Shown here: piece by piece, positions 1 to 12,343 of the stretch | Numbering within the stretch: the first letter of the stretch is position 1 | How the letters are laid out: every line of letters starts with the position of its first letter | NCBI GenBank assembly: GCA_020086605.1 | Contig: JACBWW010000048.1 | Coordinates: forward strand, 4,379,265 to 4,443,264 | DNA length: 64,000 nt | From: Lanius collurio | Lineage: Eukaryota > Chordata > Aves > Passeriformes > Laniidae | Direction: 5' to 3' | Translations under genes and position numbers: made by a program | The notes under the pieces: model-generated | What the model was told of the DNA's origin: nothing | What the model saw: only the letters and a program-made list of their open reading frames with translations | Database searches by the model: none

Positions 1-2006
1 GCTTTACATGAAAAATATCTTTTCTGTTACCACCTTATACTGTTGTTCTAGGCAACGTTCAGCAAGCTGTATTTCATTTCTTCTGCTTTATGTTGTGCCA
101 TATTTTACTCACACCTCATTCCCCTATTACATATCTAATATCTGTTTATTCAATAACCATGAAATTGTCAGTCTTTGTACCTCGGACACTCATAAAGTGA
201 ACTCAAAAAATTATTAGACTTACAGTCTTGTATTTCAAGGTATAATACCAGGGTCTGTTTCTTTAAAAATAGTTCCAATACAACTCCCTCATCTTATTTA
301 ATGCTAAGGAATCTGGTGGATACAATCTCTAAGGGTAAACTTGTTGGAGATACTTGGTGGAAGCTAAGAAAAAAAAGAAAGCTACTTCTTTGAAAGAAAA
401 AAAGACACCGAATCGTGGGCCAGGGGGGAAAAGCTAACATCTGACTGCAAAACAGCTAGAAACTTTCTAAAGGGGTGAGATCCTTGTTGGTGTGCTTCCT
501 TTCTGTTTGTCAGGGGTTTAGATGAGACTGGGAAGAAAATTACTAGGAATAATGCCCTGGGCAATAGTGCAATTAGGAAAACTGAGACCAGGATGAGTAT
601 ATTATCTGCAATCACAACAATCAAAAAAAACATGAAGATCCAGAAAGGGCTTACTGAGGGAAATGTTTTGGGGAAAATCTTTGACATCTGAGTATGTAGA
701 ACACTCAGAATTCTTCACAGAAATACAAAATGTATTTGAACATTTTTCCTCAGAGCACAATCTATCAGGAGAAAATACCAAGCCTGTGGAGGTGCTACTG
801 AGCAGAACTAATGCATGATTCTAAGCATAAGAGAGACTAGGATGACCTTTTGAATTTTAACTGAGGTTTTCTTTTCACTGAAAGGGAATAGCTTTTAAAT
901 CAAACAAAATGACTGGAAAGTAAAATGCATCTGAAGGATATATGTGAAATCACCGGAAAAGGCCACTGTTAAAGATGAAGAATTTAAAAGAAATGTTATG
1001 TGACGATACAGTTCATTAAATGATGTTGAGGTGCCTTAGGTAGATTTGTCAGTAGTTGTCAGAAGTTTGGTGTCACTTGGCCCATATTGAGGATACTGTG
1101 GGATTAGTGGGATTATTTTAAAAAATAAATGAAAATCATGTACATATAACATTCCATTTCACAATATCAAGAATTTTCAAAAGCTTAATGCTTTTTTCCA
1201 AATTCTAGAAATTGGAAAAAAAAAAGGCAGTAAAGACTTTCTTTCTCTTAGATGCAAATTTTTACTTAACCTAAACCTGGCTGACAATTTGACAGAACAT
1301 TTGAACATATATGAACTTAAAACCCACAAACACCAGACTCTATAGGAGTGGCATATGTGATCTCAAGATCAGTGGTATGTGCCAGGAATCCACATATACT
1401 CACAAGGATATCTTTTAGACACAATTTTAAAAAGATGTGAAGGTATTGCATAAATCCAGAGGAGCGCAATAAAGCTGGTGAGCTGGAAGGCATTTCTATA
1501 AGTAATAGCTGAGAACACAGCATTTGTCTAGCTTGAAGAGAAGCTCACTAAGGGGCAGCCTCAATGCTCTCCACAGCTTCCAGAGAAGGGAAAGTAGATA
1601 GAAAGGCACTGATCTCCTGGTATCCAGTAATGGGATACACACCAGTGATTCAAAGATACATCAGTGGAGTTTTGGTATTCGGAAATATTTCTTTACTGAG
1701 AGGGTGGACAACCATAAGAAGAAGCCTCCTGGAGAGGTGATAAATGCCCCATGCCTATCAGTGTTTGAAATGCCCTTGGACAATGTCCTTAATAACATAC
1801 TTTCACTTTCAAACAACTGAAATGTTTAGTTCTATTCTATTCTGTCCTATTCTATTTTAATTTTTTTATACTGTTTGAGGATTTGTTCCGAACTTTCCAA
1901 TTACTTTGGATCCATAAAGGTGGTCACACATGATCTTTAAATGATTAGGTATGCTTTATTCTTTCTTTTGTGAAAGATATCAGATGCAGGATACAGTATC
2001 AAACCA
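1..2006. other. AT-rich unique sequence, no gene recognised
   Basis: Nothing coding is supported here. The longest open frame, on the minus strand at 382-687, is 101 codons, with no recognisable domain and no clear splice context. There is a short imperfect TTCTA-type tract near 1829-1860. I recognise no repeat family in the rest. Confidence 0.6.
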
Positions 2007-2092
2007 TTACCCCTCCACTGTCCTGCTGCAAAGGGGAGTGATAGAGAGGCTTTGGTGGGTGCCCAGCATGCAGCCACCATCAACCCAGTACT
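2007..2092 (+). mobile_element. ERVL-type LTR, 3' terminal fragment (family B)
   Basis: About 85 bases match the 3' end of an abundant avian ERVL LTR as I remember it: a C-rich stretch, then GGGGAGTGATAGAGAGGC and TTGGTGGGTGCCCAGCATG-type sequence, then a degenerate terminal AACCCAGT in place of the usual AACACACCACA. The rest of the LTR and any internal region are absent, so this is an old remnant. In this family the sense strand runs from a TG start to a CA end and carries promoter and polyadenylation signals; only the last part is seen here. It is the same family as the copies at 21366, 48240 and 58119. The family assignment rests on recalled consensus rather than an alignment. Confidence 0.6.
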
Positions 2093-5000
2093 CTTAGGTT
2101 TGGCCCAGAAGAGCAGTGCAGCACTTTGCTCACTTTCTGTGGCTAGCCTTGCATGGGATAGAGGCATGGTTAAGGGCAGCCTGCGTCTGAGGGAGAAGCA
2201 TGTCCAAAATGAATAAGTTTCAGACTTCTACTGAGTTTAATTCTGTCTGCTGGACAGAAATAAAACCTTTTAGTTTTGGCTTTTAAGCTTTTCTCACTGT
2301 AGGATCTACATCTAGTGCACTTGATTATTGTCTTGCCAAGATTTTTCTTCATCTTGATAGTTTCTTTAGAAAATTAGAAGTTCCTGAGAAAGATACTGAT
2401 ATAACTGAATTCAGAATATTTTTGGAAAAATCCCTCACTGCATGACTTTAAGGAAACCTTGCAGTCATGAGATAAAAGTGAAGCTGAGTAGTCGTTTCAA
2501 AAGTAGAAAATAAAGAGTATATTTAAATAATCTTATCTTTCTCTGTGTGGGACTTATAATGAGATTTTTGCTTAGGAAACTTTATTTAGACCCTGGAATC
2601 CTGCAGTTTCTTTATTCTATAGTTTGGAATATAAAAACTGGTATTTTTATTGCTCCTAAATCACAGAGTCTGGAATTTCTAGATCTAGGTGGAAGGCATG
2701 ATCCAAAGTAAGAAGCAGCACATTTCAGTATTCCTAGCCTGGGACAGACCAACCAGAAATCCAAGAAATACTTTCATTAGAAACTTGATTTGTATTTATT
2801 AGGATTCATGACAAAACTTGAAAGTAATTCTTTTGGTCTAGTGCACACAGAGAAATTGTGGTTTTTGTCAGATTTGCAGTTTAGAACTGCTTTTGCTGCA
2901 ACTAGATTGAAATTAAAAAGTGCTTGTTTTTTGCCTAATGCATTAAAAGTGCTGATAGATACTGTGTGTTAAACAAGATACAGTACACAGAAGAAAAAGG
3001 TTGAGAAGCAAAAGCAGCTCATCTTTCCCCTATCAGTGAAAATATGTAGTACATTTCTGCTGAATGTCAATATTTTTTTTCAATTTTAAGACTCTTCATT
3101 TTTTTTCTTTTCATACAGCTTTGTTTAACATGAAAATCACATATTTTTAAATTGCCTTTCAGCACAGTCTTTTTGAGACATAGTGGTGTGAGAGTTTACC
3201 AAACACCCCATCGTAGAGCAGAGATAACAACATGCTTCTGTCTGTGCACATTTGTCACCTCATGAACAGAGTTCTGCCTGCCTACTTATTCAGGCAAAAG
3301 TTATTGGACATCTTGGCTCAGAAGGAGACTACAAGACAAAAGACACAGGAGAAACTGTTAAGAAGCTCTTTTTCTTCCAATATATTAAAAAAAGCAGTTG
3401 TGAAGAAGTTAAGAGACCTGCTGTCTGGAAATTATTTTTCTTCTTTTCTAGTTCTGTAATTTTATGTTTAAATATCACATTCCTTCTATGTTAGAAAGAC
3501 GGATGTGCATACTTCTGCTCACCTTCACCTGAAAATATATCTGCATTCTGAAATATATGCTCTTTTTTAATTTGCAAATATCTTTTCAGATATGTCACAG
3601 GCTGTCTACCCAGCTACATGGCTGCACAGTTACAATGTTTCTTCCACCAGAAAAGCTTAAATTTTTTTTTTCCCTTATTTTTACAATGGATAACACCTGC
3701 TAAAATTTTTTGCTGAAGAAAAAGACATGAACTTGCAGGAAAAAAAAAGAAAAAGCATAATTTTCTGGCTCTTTTGACCTCCATAACCATGAGATGCATT
3801 ACAGCTGAAGCCTGGAAAAGTCATCATAAGCTTCATAATAAATGCAGTACAAGTGTGCAGCCTGCAGGCAATTCATATGAAGGTGAATTGGTGTCAGAAA
3901 ATGATTGCATAAAGGAGAATGAATCTCTAGTTTTTAAAATAAATTCATCCACTGGTGAATGGCTAGTCCAAGTTTATACAAGGATAAGAAATGTGTATAT
4001 GGAATGGAAAGGGAAGGAGATTGAATGTAATCAAAGATAAAAATGAAAAATTACCTACCTTTGTAATTCATTGAAAAGCTACATTTTTTATTTTGATCAG
4101 TCTCTTCACTTTCCTCTTTCTATACCCATTCCAGTCAGTGAATAAAAAATACTGACATGCTTAATAAAAAGTTCATGTGAATATGTCCTGACAAATGTAG
4201 TCATGGTGAATGACAAGATATGTCAAGTTGCTTGTAAGAACATAACCTTTGGATGTTGACATTTTCTCCTGGTTACAGTCACCTCATTCAGGAACTTTCA
4301 GCTCTGCTTACCCCACTGGTTTGGGGCCCATCAGGACAATGTTAGTATATAATTTACAACTATAACATGATATTAGTGATATTACCAGTTCTACAGCATT
4401 CTTATTTTTCTCTCCTTCATCTTCTACCAGCTTTTCAAATTATTTAATTATTGGAAAGCTTCTAAAGCTATCTTTAAGTGAAGAGTATATTTAAATAATT
4501 TAAATTAATTAGAATATTACAAAAAAAAATTATCCCTCAATTTGACCCCCATTCAAATACTAGAAGCTACAGCTTTAACCATGCTATTTCTGCAAGATAC
4601 ATCATGAGACTTTTGGTTACATGCTCAGCTGTTATGGTTTGTGGCAATTTGCTTTGTTTACTAATTTTCTGTTAGTTTTATCAACTGAAACACTATTTGC
4701 ACAGTTTTTCCCAGTTACAAAGGTTGCCTGGGAAAGACAGAGAGCTAGAAAACAAAAATGTGCATTAACAGCCAACGAATGAACCAGGGAATCAATGGGC
4801 CATCAGAGAGATGCAAGCAAAAAGGAAATTTTTTGAGCTCATAAGGATGTCTCTCTCTGGAATTTTTTCATCACTCCTGTGCAAATTAATTTCAACTTAA
4901 TGACCCTCAGAGATGCTGGAAGTCCCCTCTGTTAGATTAGTTTGTCCTTTGAGAGACATTAGAAAGAAAAGAGAGAAACTGCTAGCCCGAGGTCATTCAG

Positions 5001-6025
5001 CAATTTGCAAGGTTTGCATAGAGTTGATAAGTACTGCTTGTTTGAATGAAGTGAAGCTACAAGTTTTCTGTAGAAGAGTGAAATGATAGGACAGCAGAAA
5101 CAAAATAAACCCTCATGGATTCTTTCATTTGGTTGGTGCAAACAGATACAATTTCTTTAACATTTAATGTAAGTCATTTCCATTTGACTTGAATCAATGT
5201 ACCATGTAATTTGTATGGGTCTAATTAGGATATTATTGGCTGAGCAGAATTACAGCATAAGTTGCATGATTTGACTCCCAATTTCTATTCTGAGCATCTA
5301 TGAGTTCATCCAAATAAAAGCACTGCAGGCAAGTATCTGTTTACACTTTTATGATATGGCAATCCTTTGTGTAGGGTGGTACAACTTCACAGTTATTCTT
5401 TGTTTACACTCCTGCTGTGAGAACACAGCCAGAGCACCTCTGTCACCTGCTCCTAAATGCAAAATTGTATCCTCATTCTGTGCTGTTTCTACATAGGGGT
5501 GATTTTGAAGATACAGCAAGTATGACAGTTAGAGAACCTTTGCTAGGATAGAGTATTTAACTGGAAAAAAAAGCTGTCAAAACAAGATGTGTGAAATCCA
5601 TAAACTAATTTGAACAGGTATTTGATAATAAAGTTGGCTATGAGGCATAAACACACAAATTCCTTGTGTATGGAAAACAGAAGTATGAAATGATTTCACA
5701 GGGAAAAGCACAAGGGGTTGGTGTTCTTTAATGTAAAATAAGTGATAGGACCTACTCAGGTGACATTGTTGGCAAAAAATGAAAAACATTATTTTTATGA
5801 GAAAAGAAGCATTGATCTAGGAACATTTTTCAACACTGTAGCTGGGGTGAAACCAGAGGAAGTCAATTTTGCTAATAGAATGTGTGTCCTTGAATGACAC
5901 AGCACATATTGGTAGGCTTATTGTAATTTTTCTGTACTGCACATGAAGCTTTTGGATGGCCTAAAATTGGAGAAGAAAGTGAAGGTTGTTTAATTAAACA
6001 AAGCTTTCGTTTTTTTGTAATGAAG

Positions 6026-6028
<3 letters not shown>
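2093..6028. other. AT-rich unique sequence, no gene recognised
   Basis: No exon, RNA gene or repeat family was recognised. Open frames are all under 90 codons and lack domain signatures; the longest is 88 codons at 3774-4040. There are several short oligo-T runs, for example around 3070, 3105 and 3660. Conserved non-coding elements could be hidden here, but one sequence alone does not reveal them. Confidence 0.55.

Positions 6029-6059
<31 letters not shown>
6029..6059. repeat. Poly-T tract, 31 bases
   Basis: This is an uninterrupted run of 31 T. It is followed by AT-rich sequence and then a GC-rich block from about 6148. Read on the minus strand it would be a poly-A tract, but no processed gene copy lies on either side in the orientation that would explain it as a retroposition tail. 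Confidence 0.95.
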
Positions 6060-6065
<6 letters not shown>

Positions 6066-6147
6066 GAGGTTTTGGAGTTTGCGGGGTTTGGGATTTCTTT
6101 AAATTATTTTTGCTACTGTTCAATAAAATCTATTTCTTTTTTCCCAG

Positions 6148-6580
6148 GTCAGCCTATCATCAAGAATGCAACATCTGACATTTCCAAGGTCATTTTCAAG
6201 GCCCTGCAGCACCAACAGCCTTGACTGTTCATTTGCAGTTTCCCCCAGGGCTCCTGCCACGTTACCCACAGCCCAGGACCCCATGTCACCCATCACCAGC
6301 GCCATCAGTCACTCCCACAGCCCTGCCGTGCCCAGCCATGGCACTGCTGAGCCTGGCCCACCCACAGGCCCCACATCTAGCCAGGTCTTGATCTAGCCCT
6401 GTCCCCAGGAAGAAGCGTGGTGGTCCCCTGCTCCTGTACAGGAGGGTGGGACAGGATCTGGATGCCAGGCTCTAACTTGATGGACCCCCAGGAGACCTCC
6501 AGCCACTCCAGACCCTGGCTTACAGGGAGCTGTGTGTCCCTCTCGGCATCCAGACAGAAACTGCTCTGACTTTATAGCTC
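6148..6580 (+). other. GC-rich unclassified block with possible exon-like start
   Basis: Base composition rises sharply against the AT-rich surroundings. The block starts right after a pyrimidine tract ending in CAG (6130-6147), which would fit a 3' splice site. From 6148 one frame stays open to a stop at 6394-6396, encoding about 82 residues rich in Pro, Ser, Ala and Thr, with a Met at 6166. I recognise no domain. No matching donor site after the stop is needed if this were a terminal exon, and no polyadenylation signal is obvious. Alternatives are an unrecognised repeat fragment or chance: stop codons are rarer in GC-rich DNA, so an 80-codon frame carries little weight. Confidence 0.3.
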
Positions 6581-7299
6581 CAGGAAGCTAGTTAAACCAG
6601 AACCTGATGTAACTTTGAGACTGTCCTTTTTTGTAGGATAAGTGGTGTGCACTGTCTAGACTTCTGCCATGAAAGTATTGGCTCTGAAATTCTAGATGTT
6701 AGTAGCCCTATCTGAAGTCTTACCTTACTTTCTTTCATCTTTTACAAGTCCCTTCTTATTTTTTAAATTCTCAATTCTACTACTCAATCGGTCATGTTTT
6801 ATACTACACATATGAAAAAAAAGGGTTCTCATGGGAGAGGAAGGACAAAAATAGACAGGTAAATTATTCCAAAACAAGGGTTTCAAAATTACATTAAAGC
6901 TATTTTTTCTTCATAACTTACACTGAGAGATTAAGAGTTATAAATATTTATAAAATATTTATTAAAATATGACATGTCCATAACATCAAGTAAATGCTCT
7001 TAACTTCAAGTAACGTATAAAGAGACAGTCATTGTGCAATTCAGAAGTTTCCTTCTTTTTTTTTTTTTCTGAGTATTTCCTCTGCGGGAAGAAAAAAAAT
7101 AAAAAGAAGAGAGTCTTGATTTCTTCCTGAAATTTCCAACAGATACAACAGGAATAGAAAAGACTTCAATTTTTAACAGACACCTCTGGGAATTTTAGTC
7201 CTGGACACAGGAAATAAGCTTCAGAGTTTGGTCAAAATGTCTGTCATTTACAGACACAGAAATTATAACCAGAATTAACCTTGAGAGTCACATAACTGA
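6581..7299. other. AT-rich sequence with AT palindromic stretch
   Basis: No gene was recognised. Around 6937-6975 there is a run of almost pure A/T with internal TATAAATATTTATA-type symmetry, which is likely to unwind easily. A T run follows near 7055-7067. Confidence 0.5.
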
Positions 7300-7710
7300 T
7301 TCCTTTACTTTCAAATTAACTCTGTCCAAACTGTTCCTAACAAATATTTGTCAAATCTGTCCTTAAGAATCTCCTGTAATGGAAATGTGTTTGTTTTTTT
7401 ACCCTGTGGACACCAAGAATAAATTATTCCCTTCTTTGCAACAACAACCCTTTCTCATACAAAGACTGTGCTCTTAGTCTTCTACAGACTAAACAGTGCT
7501 CATACCTACAGTCATTCTTTGTAGGTCATGTTCCCTGTACTTCTGTACATTTTTTTGTTTCATGCTCTCTGGTTTACAACCAATGCAGAACTTTTTTTTT
7601 TTTCCTTTCAGTCTTACAAGCAACACTCTTGGTAATACATCTCAGCACTTGTCCCCCTTTCTGCTGCACTTTGACAACAGATTTACATTCAGATTAGAAA
7701 CTGTCAAAGA
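7300..7710 (-). mobile_element. Old, diverged CR1-type LINE fragment, antisense
   Basis: This resembles the minus strand of the ORF2 3' part and 3' end of an old amniote CR1 lineage, with landmarks in the expected order. These are TCTGTCCTTAAGAATCTCC, then ACAACAACCCTTT, GACTGTGCTCTTAGTCTTCT, CAGACTAAACAGTGC, a TTTTTGTTTCATGCTCTCTGG segment and AATACATCTCAGCAC. It is heavily mutated, with several small indels, no usable reading frame and no intact 3' terminal repeat. LINEs of this kind encode an endonuclease and a reverse transcriptase; no catalytic motif survives here. It is older than the other CR1 copies in the window, judging by its divergence. Confidence 0.6.
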
Positions 7711-8048
7711 CACACTGAAGAACCCTGATCAAAACTGTTTGTCATTAGGATAGGTAACCTCTGATTTAGTCAGTGTGTACAGTTTTCTAGCAAGCTTTGC
7801 TCCTACTCTACCACTTTTTTTTGCTTTGTGCCATGTTTATTGTAAGGTCATCTGAGCCAAAGTTAAAGTTAGAAAGAGAGAGTGAGTTACACTCCTTGAA
7901 ACCTGTTGTTTTTCCAGATTGCATTGCTCCAAAGTGATTTACTCTTAACACTATCTTTGATTTTTCCAAAGGCTGTGGATAGATCTATTCGTGTACACTT
8001 CTGGGAACTAAGACTGGGCTACATGATCAGGAAGCTTCTTGCCTCTTT

Positions 8049-8108
8049 CTGTGTGTCTTTGTCTGTCTTTGTGTGTCTCTGTGTGTCTCTGTCTCTCTGC
8101 CTCTCTGT
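8049..8108 (+). repeat. Degenerate TG/TC simple repeat
   Basis: About 60 bases are composed almost entirely of TGTCT, TGTGTCTC and CTGCCTC units, a degenerate pyrimidine/TG simple repeat. Open frames through it are low-complexity (Ser/Val/Cys/Leu-rich) and are not credible genes. Confidence 0.8.
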
Positions 8109-9120
8109 TCTTCCTCTTCTGCTCTGGAAATCCAACTGTCCTTCAAGAGTTCTCAAAGTTAATAGCAAATAGCTGACATTGCTTCGAAAAATGCTTACCT
8201 CCTCTGGGTGAATTTCATTATATTTAGGAGTTTAAAGTGATCCAGTTATTAGTGTATGAACACTAGTGTTAAAAATGGGGGGTGAGGAATGCTTCCACAA
8301 CTCATTTGAATATTTTGCATAACCCTTGAATAATCTTGAATCTTAGCAGAAGCTGGGAACCAAGGTGAAATTCTGCAACTTCAGAAAAGCTTTCCTTCTT
8401 CAGTGGGCACATAAGAGGCATGGGAAACTTGAAGTCACTGGATTCACAATACAGTGGGAGCTGGCAGGGGGAATGTCTGAGAGGAATGGTACTGCTCATC
8501 AGCCAGTTTGCCTCTGGGGTGAAATTTCACAATTAGCTTCAGTTCTTTTAAACCACATTGATGCAGAAAGAGATAATTCAGCTCTGCCCCTGTGTGCCTT
8601 TTGGGAGCAAGGGCAAGACATTTTGAATGAAACCCTCTTTCCTTCTCCCTTCCTATTAGGCACTGGTAAAACAGACAGCTGCATGCTATCACACCTGGAT
8701 ACATTAATGCTCATGTATTAACTCCGCAGCGTAACGACAGCTGATGTACTCGCTTTTACAGAAAGCTTTCTGAAGATGAAATACTATTAGCTGCTAGAGA
8801 ATGTCATGACTTAGTTGTCACAAGAAATATCAGAGAATGCCCACTTAGTTAAAAATATATGCTCTTCAGATTTAATTTGCTTTATGTTTAATCTATTAAA
8901 TCATGTACACGATGATGTGTGCATTCAAAGGGTGATGGAACTTATGTCTGGTATGGATTTGTGGCAAGAAAAAGCAGACATAAATTAATAATTCCTTTCT
9001 ATATGCATCAGGATACATGATAGCACCATAATATGTTCTAGAAAGGCCAAAATATTTCTCCTTTTTGAAATGGAAATACCAGTATGTGTACTTGAGCCAC
9101 TCAGCAGGAAAGCAGATTTG
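8109..9120. other. Unique sequence, no gene recognised
   Basis: Overlapping open frames on both strands at 8365-8721 (118 codons on the plus strand, up to 86 on the minus strand) reflect locally higher GC rather than a clear gene. The 118-codon frame has no recognisable domain, signal peptide or membrane segment. I do not call it. Confidence 0.45.
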
Positions 9121-9121
9121 C

Positions 9122-9668
9122 AGAAAAGGACAAGGAGTCTACTGGATACCAAGTCAAAAACAAACCATCATTGTATGCTTATGGCAAAGAAGGCCAGTGG
9201 TATCCAGGGCTGGATTAGGCAAAGGACTGCCAGCAGGTCAAGGGAGATGGTCCTCCCCTAAGGGGTTATTCAGCGCTGGTGAGGCCACACCTGGAGTCCT
9301 GTGTCTAGTCCTGGGCTCCCTGGTACAGAGAGGTATGTCCCCAATGGAAAGAGCCCAGTGAAGAGCCACAAAGATGACAAAGCCTTCCTGTAAGGAGAGG
9401 CTGGAAGACATGGGACTATTTAACCTACACAGAAAGAGGCTCAGGGGCATTTTCTCAATATATAGTAGTACCTGGAGGAAGCATATAAAGAAGGCAGAGT
9501 GAGGCTCTTCTTAGTAGTTCCCAGTGGCAGGACAAGAGACAATGGGCACAAAACAAAATGCAAGCAGTTTCAACTGAACAGTAGAAAACAACTTTTTACT
9601 CTGAGAGGGATCAATTGCTGGCACAGATTGCCTAAACAGGTTGTAGAGTCTCCATCTGTGATTTCTTG
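9122..9668 (+). mobile_element. CR1 LINE fragment, ORF2 3' part
   Basis: This matches the C-terminal ORF2 coding part of an avian CR1. In order it shows AAGGACAAGGAGTCTACTGG, GGCAAAGAAGGCCAGTGG, CCAGCAGGTCAAGGGAGATGG, GGTGAGGCCACACCTGGAGT, CTGTGTCTAGTCCTGGGCTCC, GGAGAGGCTGGAAGACATGGG and TTGCTGGCACAGATTGCC. It stops short of the CR1 3' terminal repeat, at about GTCTCCATCTGTG. The ORF is broken by stops and indels. CR1 encodes an endonuclease/reverse transcriptase used for target-primed retrotransposition; this copy is 5'-truncated, lacks its 3' end and is inactive. Confidence 0.9.
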
Positions 9669-12238
9669 GATGTACCAACACGAAGAAAAAAAAAAAAACT
9701 CTGAAGATACAGGAATGGTTTGTGAAGAGTAAGTTACCCTACAGTGGCTAGCAAATTAATTTCTTGGGCTTCTGCTGTTTAAAGTTAGCTCTCATTAAAG
9801 AGACCCTATTATTTCATGAACAGCTTTCAAAATAGCTCTGCTCAATTTCCACTTATTTGAATAAATTATAGCAAGTACTCAAATGCCATGTCAAATATTT
9901 GGCTAGGTTTATTTGGAAGCTCAGATTTACAAATATGTCAGATGTTCATTAATCAAAACATGAATGGATAATGGAACACTGCAGCTCAGCTTAGGAGAAG
10001 GGATGGTGAGTTTTTTGTTCACCACTTTTTAAATTCTGCTATCTGCTGTGCTGTTTGCAAGGTAGGTCCACTAGATGGCATACTGTGATTCAAAATAGAC
10101 CATTTATGCTGTTAGTGTAACAGTAACTTTTATGATAAATACCCTACATTTCAAAGACTTAGAGTAGCAGAAACAAGGTAGACACACATACTTATAACCA
10201 GCAGTTAATGAATCAGATGAAGAAACCATGGACCTGCCACTATTGCTTAAATTTGCACAGATACACAGGTTCAGAATGATTGTAACTGTACCACTTTAGT
10301 ACTGAGAAGGAGTCACTGCACTCAGTAAGGTAGAAATTATACCAATCCAATGCTGCAGTAATTCCAAAAATTTCTTAGTAATGTTCTTACACTGGCTGGC
10401 TTAGACTTCATTAATTTATCATGAAGTAGAAATTGCTTCTAAAAAGCAGGCATGAAATCCTTCAAGCTGCAATCAAGCTACACTGAACATGCATTCATTA
10501 CAGTATCTCTGAGCTCCTCAAAGTATATCCCACTGTTTTTTTATATTCTATGACACAAAATTAAGAGATAGTAAATTGTTTTTAAGATGTTAGTTAAATC
10601 AAGATGAAAATTTGCTTTCCTAGTACATCTAAAAGCAAAAATTTGTTTTCTTATAACTTTGAAGCCAAAATTACTATTTAAGAGTAGTAATTAAAAGTTT
10701 GAATCATGTAGTTATATTATTGCCATAAAAAATCCAAGATCATTCCTTAGCTGTTACTCTGCAATCCAGTTCAGTATGTGTTACAGGCAACAGCCAGAGA
10801 TAATGGAAGCCCTCCTTTGAACAGGAGCACTCATACTGGGAGGATTCTTTAACACAGTGGGGAAATAACTGAATAAATTATAACACAGAGTGAGGAGAGC
10901 AAGGCAAACTCAAACTCTTGAGGTACAAAACCAGGCTCATGAAAGGCTGAAGAGACATGATAGAGGAAAGTGTAACAACCCAAGAAGAATGAAAAAGGGA
11001 GGGAAGAATATCTAAAGGACATACAAAAATGGAAATGAAGATTTATAGGGAACTTGAAAGGAGGAAATCTAAGGAATGAAAATTTAAATTTTAATTTAGA
11101 AACCAAAATCATAGACATCATTTAGAAATCATAAACAGTTTAGCTTGGGATAGGACTGTGTCTTCTTCAAGGTTCCCCATAACTTAGATTGTCATCTCAG
11201 AGAGGGAGGTTATATCTAATCTTGATACTCTTAAAAGCCACACCTTTACTTTTCCATTTCCTTTTTTTTTGTTATTATGGTACTACATAATGCCAACAAA
11301 TTTTAGTTCAATTTCACTAATTGAAAGCATAAATTCAAGGGAAATAAAAAATCTGACATACTAAGTCTTCGTTTTTCAGAGGACATCCTTCTTTAAATGA
11401 GTCTGTTTTGAAGATTATCTTTAAAAAAAATCAGTAAACCACATCCCTCTCTACTCATCTCCAAAAATACTCCACTATTCAATACATGGATTTCTACATG
11501 AAGTATATTTGGTATTCTTGAACAACAACAACAAAATCTGTCCTTGCAAATGCAACAAAAACTTGAGGATCTTTGGATGTTTTTTCCTTTCTCTGTACTG
11601 CAGCAGTTAGAAACGGGTACTTGAAAGTTTGAGTAAACCATGGTCTCTTTTTTAAATTCCACTGGCTTCAGTAACTTTACACAAATTGTATTGAAATCAG
11701 CATTTATTGAAGTTTGATTTTGAAGGTGAGAATTATATGATTATGATTCTATGCCAGATATAGAAAAAAGTAACTAGACTTGAAAATAATCTATAGAAGT
11801 CATTCTTACACTTGCATAGATAAAAATACAGGTTCTGAAAGATACTCAGATAAACTGTCTGAAATATGAATTACTTGTTACTGTTTATCCTTTAGAGATG
11901 TAGAACTGTTTATTTTCTCATCATACCTTTCTGTGATTTATGATTTATAAAGTGGAAATATCTTGTTTTGAAATATAAAAATCCCACTTCTTTCTGCACA
12001 ACCAGCTAACTATTCAGATATAGCTATTCCTGAAAATGAGTTTTAATTTTACCATAAATAACACCGCAATATCTTGATGTTCACAATACTTGTATTTTGG
12101 TTTTTGTTTTTGTGGAGAGTTGCTGAGTTCAGTAGCTTGATGGAGGTGCTGCTGCAGCTCCCACTTCCTAGGTCCAACTAGAAGTGAATCTGAGCACACC
12201 TCCCCAATAGACACACATGCAAACACAAATACAGATTC
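9669..12238. other. AT-rich unique sequence containing one CTCF-type motif
   Basis: No gene or repeat family was recognised apart from the motif listed at 10068. Open frames are at most 90 codons and featureless. Confidence 0.5.
10068..10080 (+). promoter_or_regulatory. Candidate CTCF binding motif
   Basis: The 13 bases CCACTAGATGGCA fit the vertebrate CTCF core CCASYAGRKGGCR at every specified position. CTCF is a zinc-finger protein that sets chromatin loop and insulator boundaries, and motif orientation influences loop direction. A match of this quality is expected by chance less than once per 64 kb, although degenerate positions and both strands raise that rate. A second, longer match in the same orientation lies at 51618. 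Occupancy is inferred, not shown. Confidence 0.5.
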
Positions 12239-12343
12239 ATAAAATCATAGAATCATAGAATTTCCTGAGTTGGTATAGACCCACATGGATCATCAAAGTC
12301 TAACCCCTGGTTCTGCACAGGACACCCCCAAGAGTCCCACCAT
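12239..12343 (-). mobile_element. CR1 LINE 3' end fragment, antisense
   Basis: It begins with AAAATCATAGAATCATAGAA, the reverse complement of the CR1 3' terminal octamer repeats. It continues through TTTCCTGAGTTGG, GATCATCAAAGTC and TCTGCACAGGACACCCCCAA, the usual antisense CR1 3' UTR/ORF2 end. It breaks off at TCCCACCAT, so only about 105 bases of a 5'-truncated insertion remain. This is a different CR1 subfamily from the copy ending at 62325, judged by the bases next to the terminal repeat. Confidence 0.9.

Noticed and set aside
8365..8721. 118-codon plus-strand frame as a gene
   Set aside because: No domain, no signal or membrane segment, competing frames on the other strand, and a length within chance for the window.
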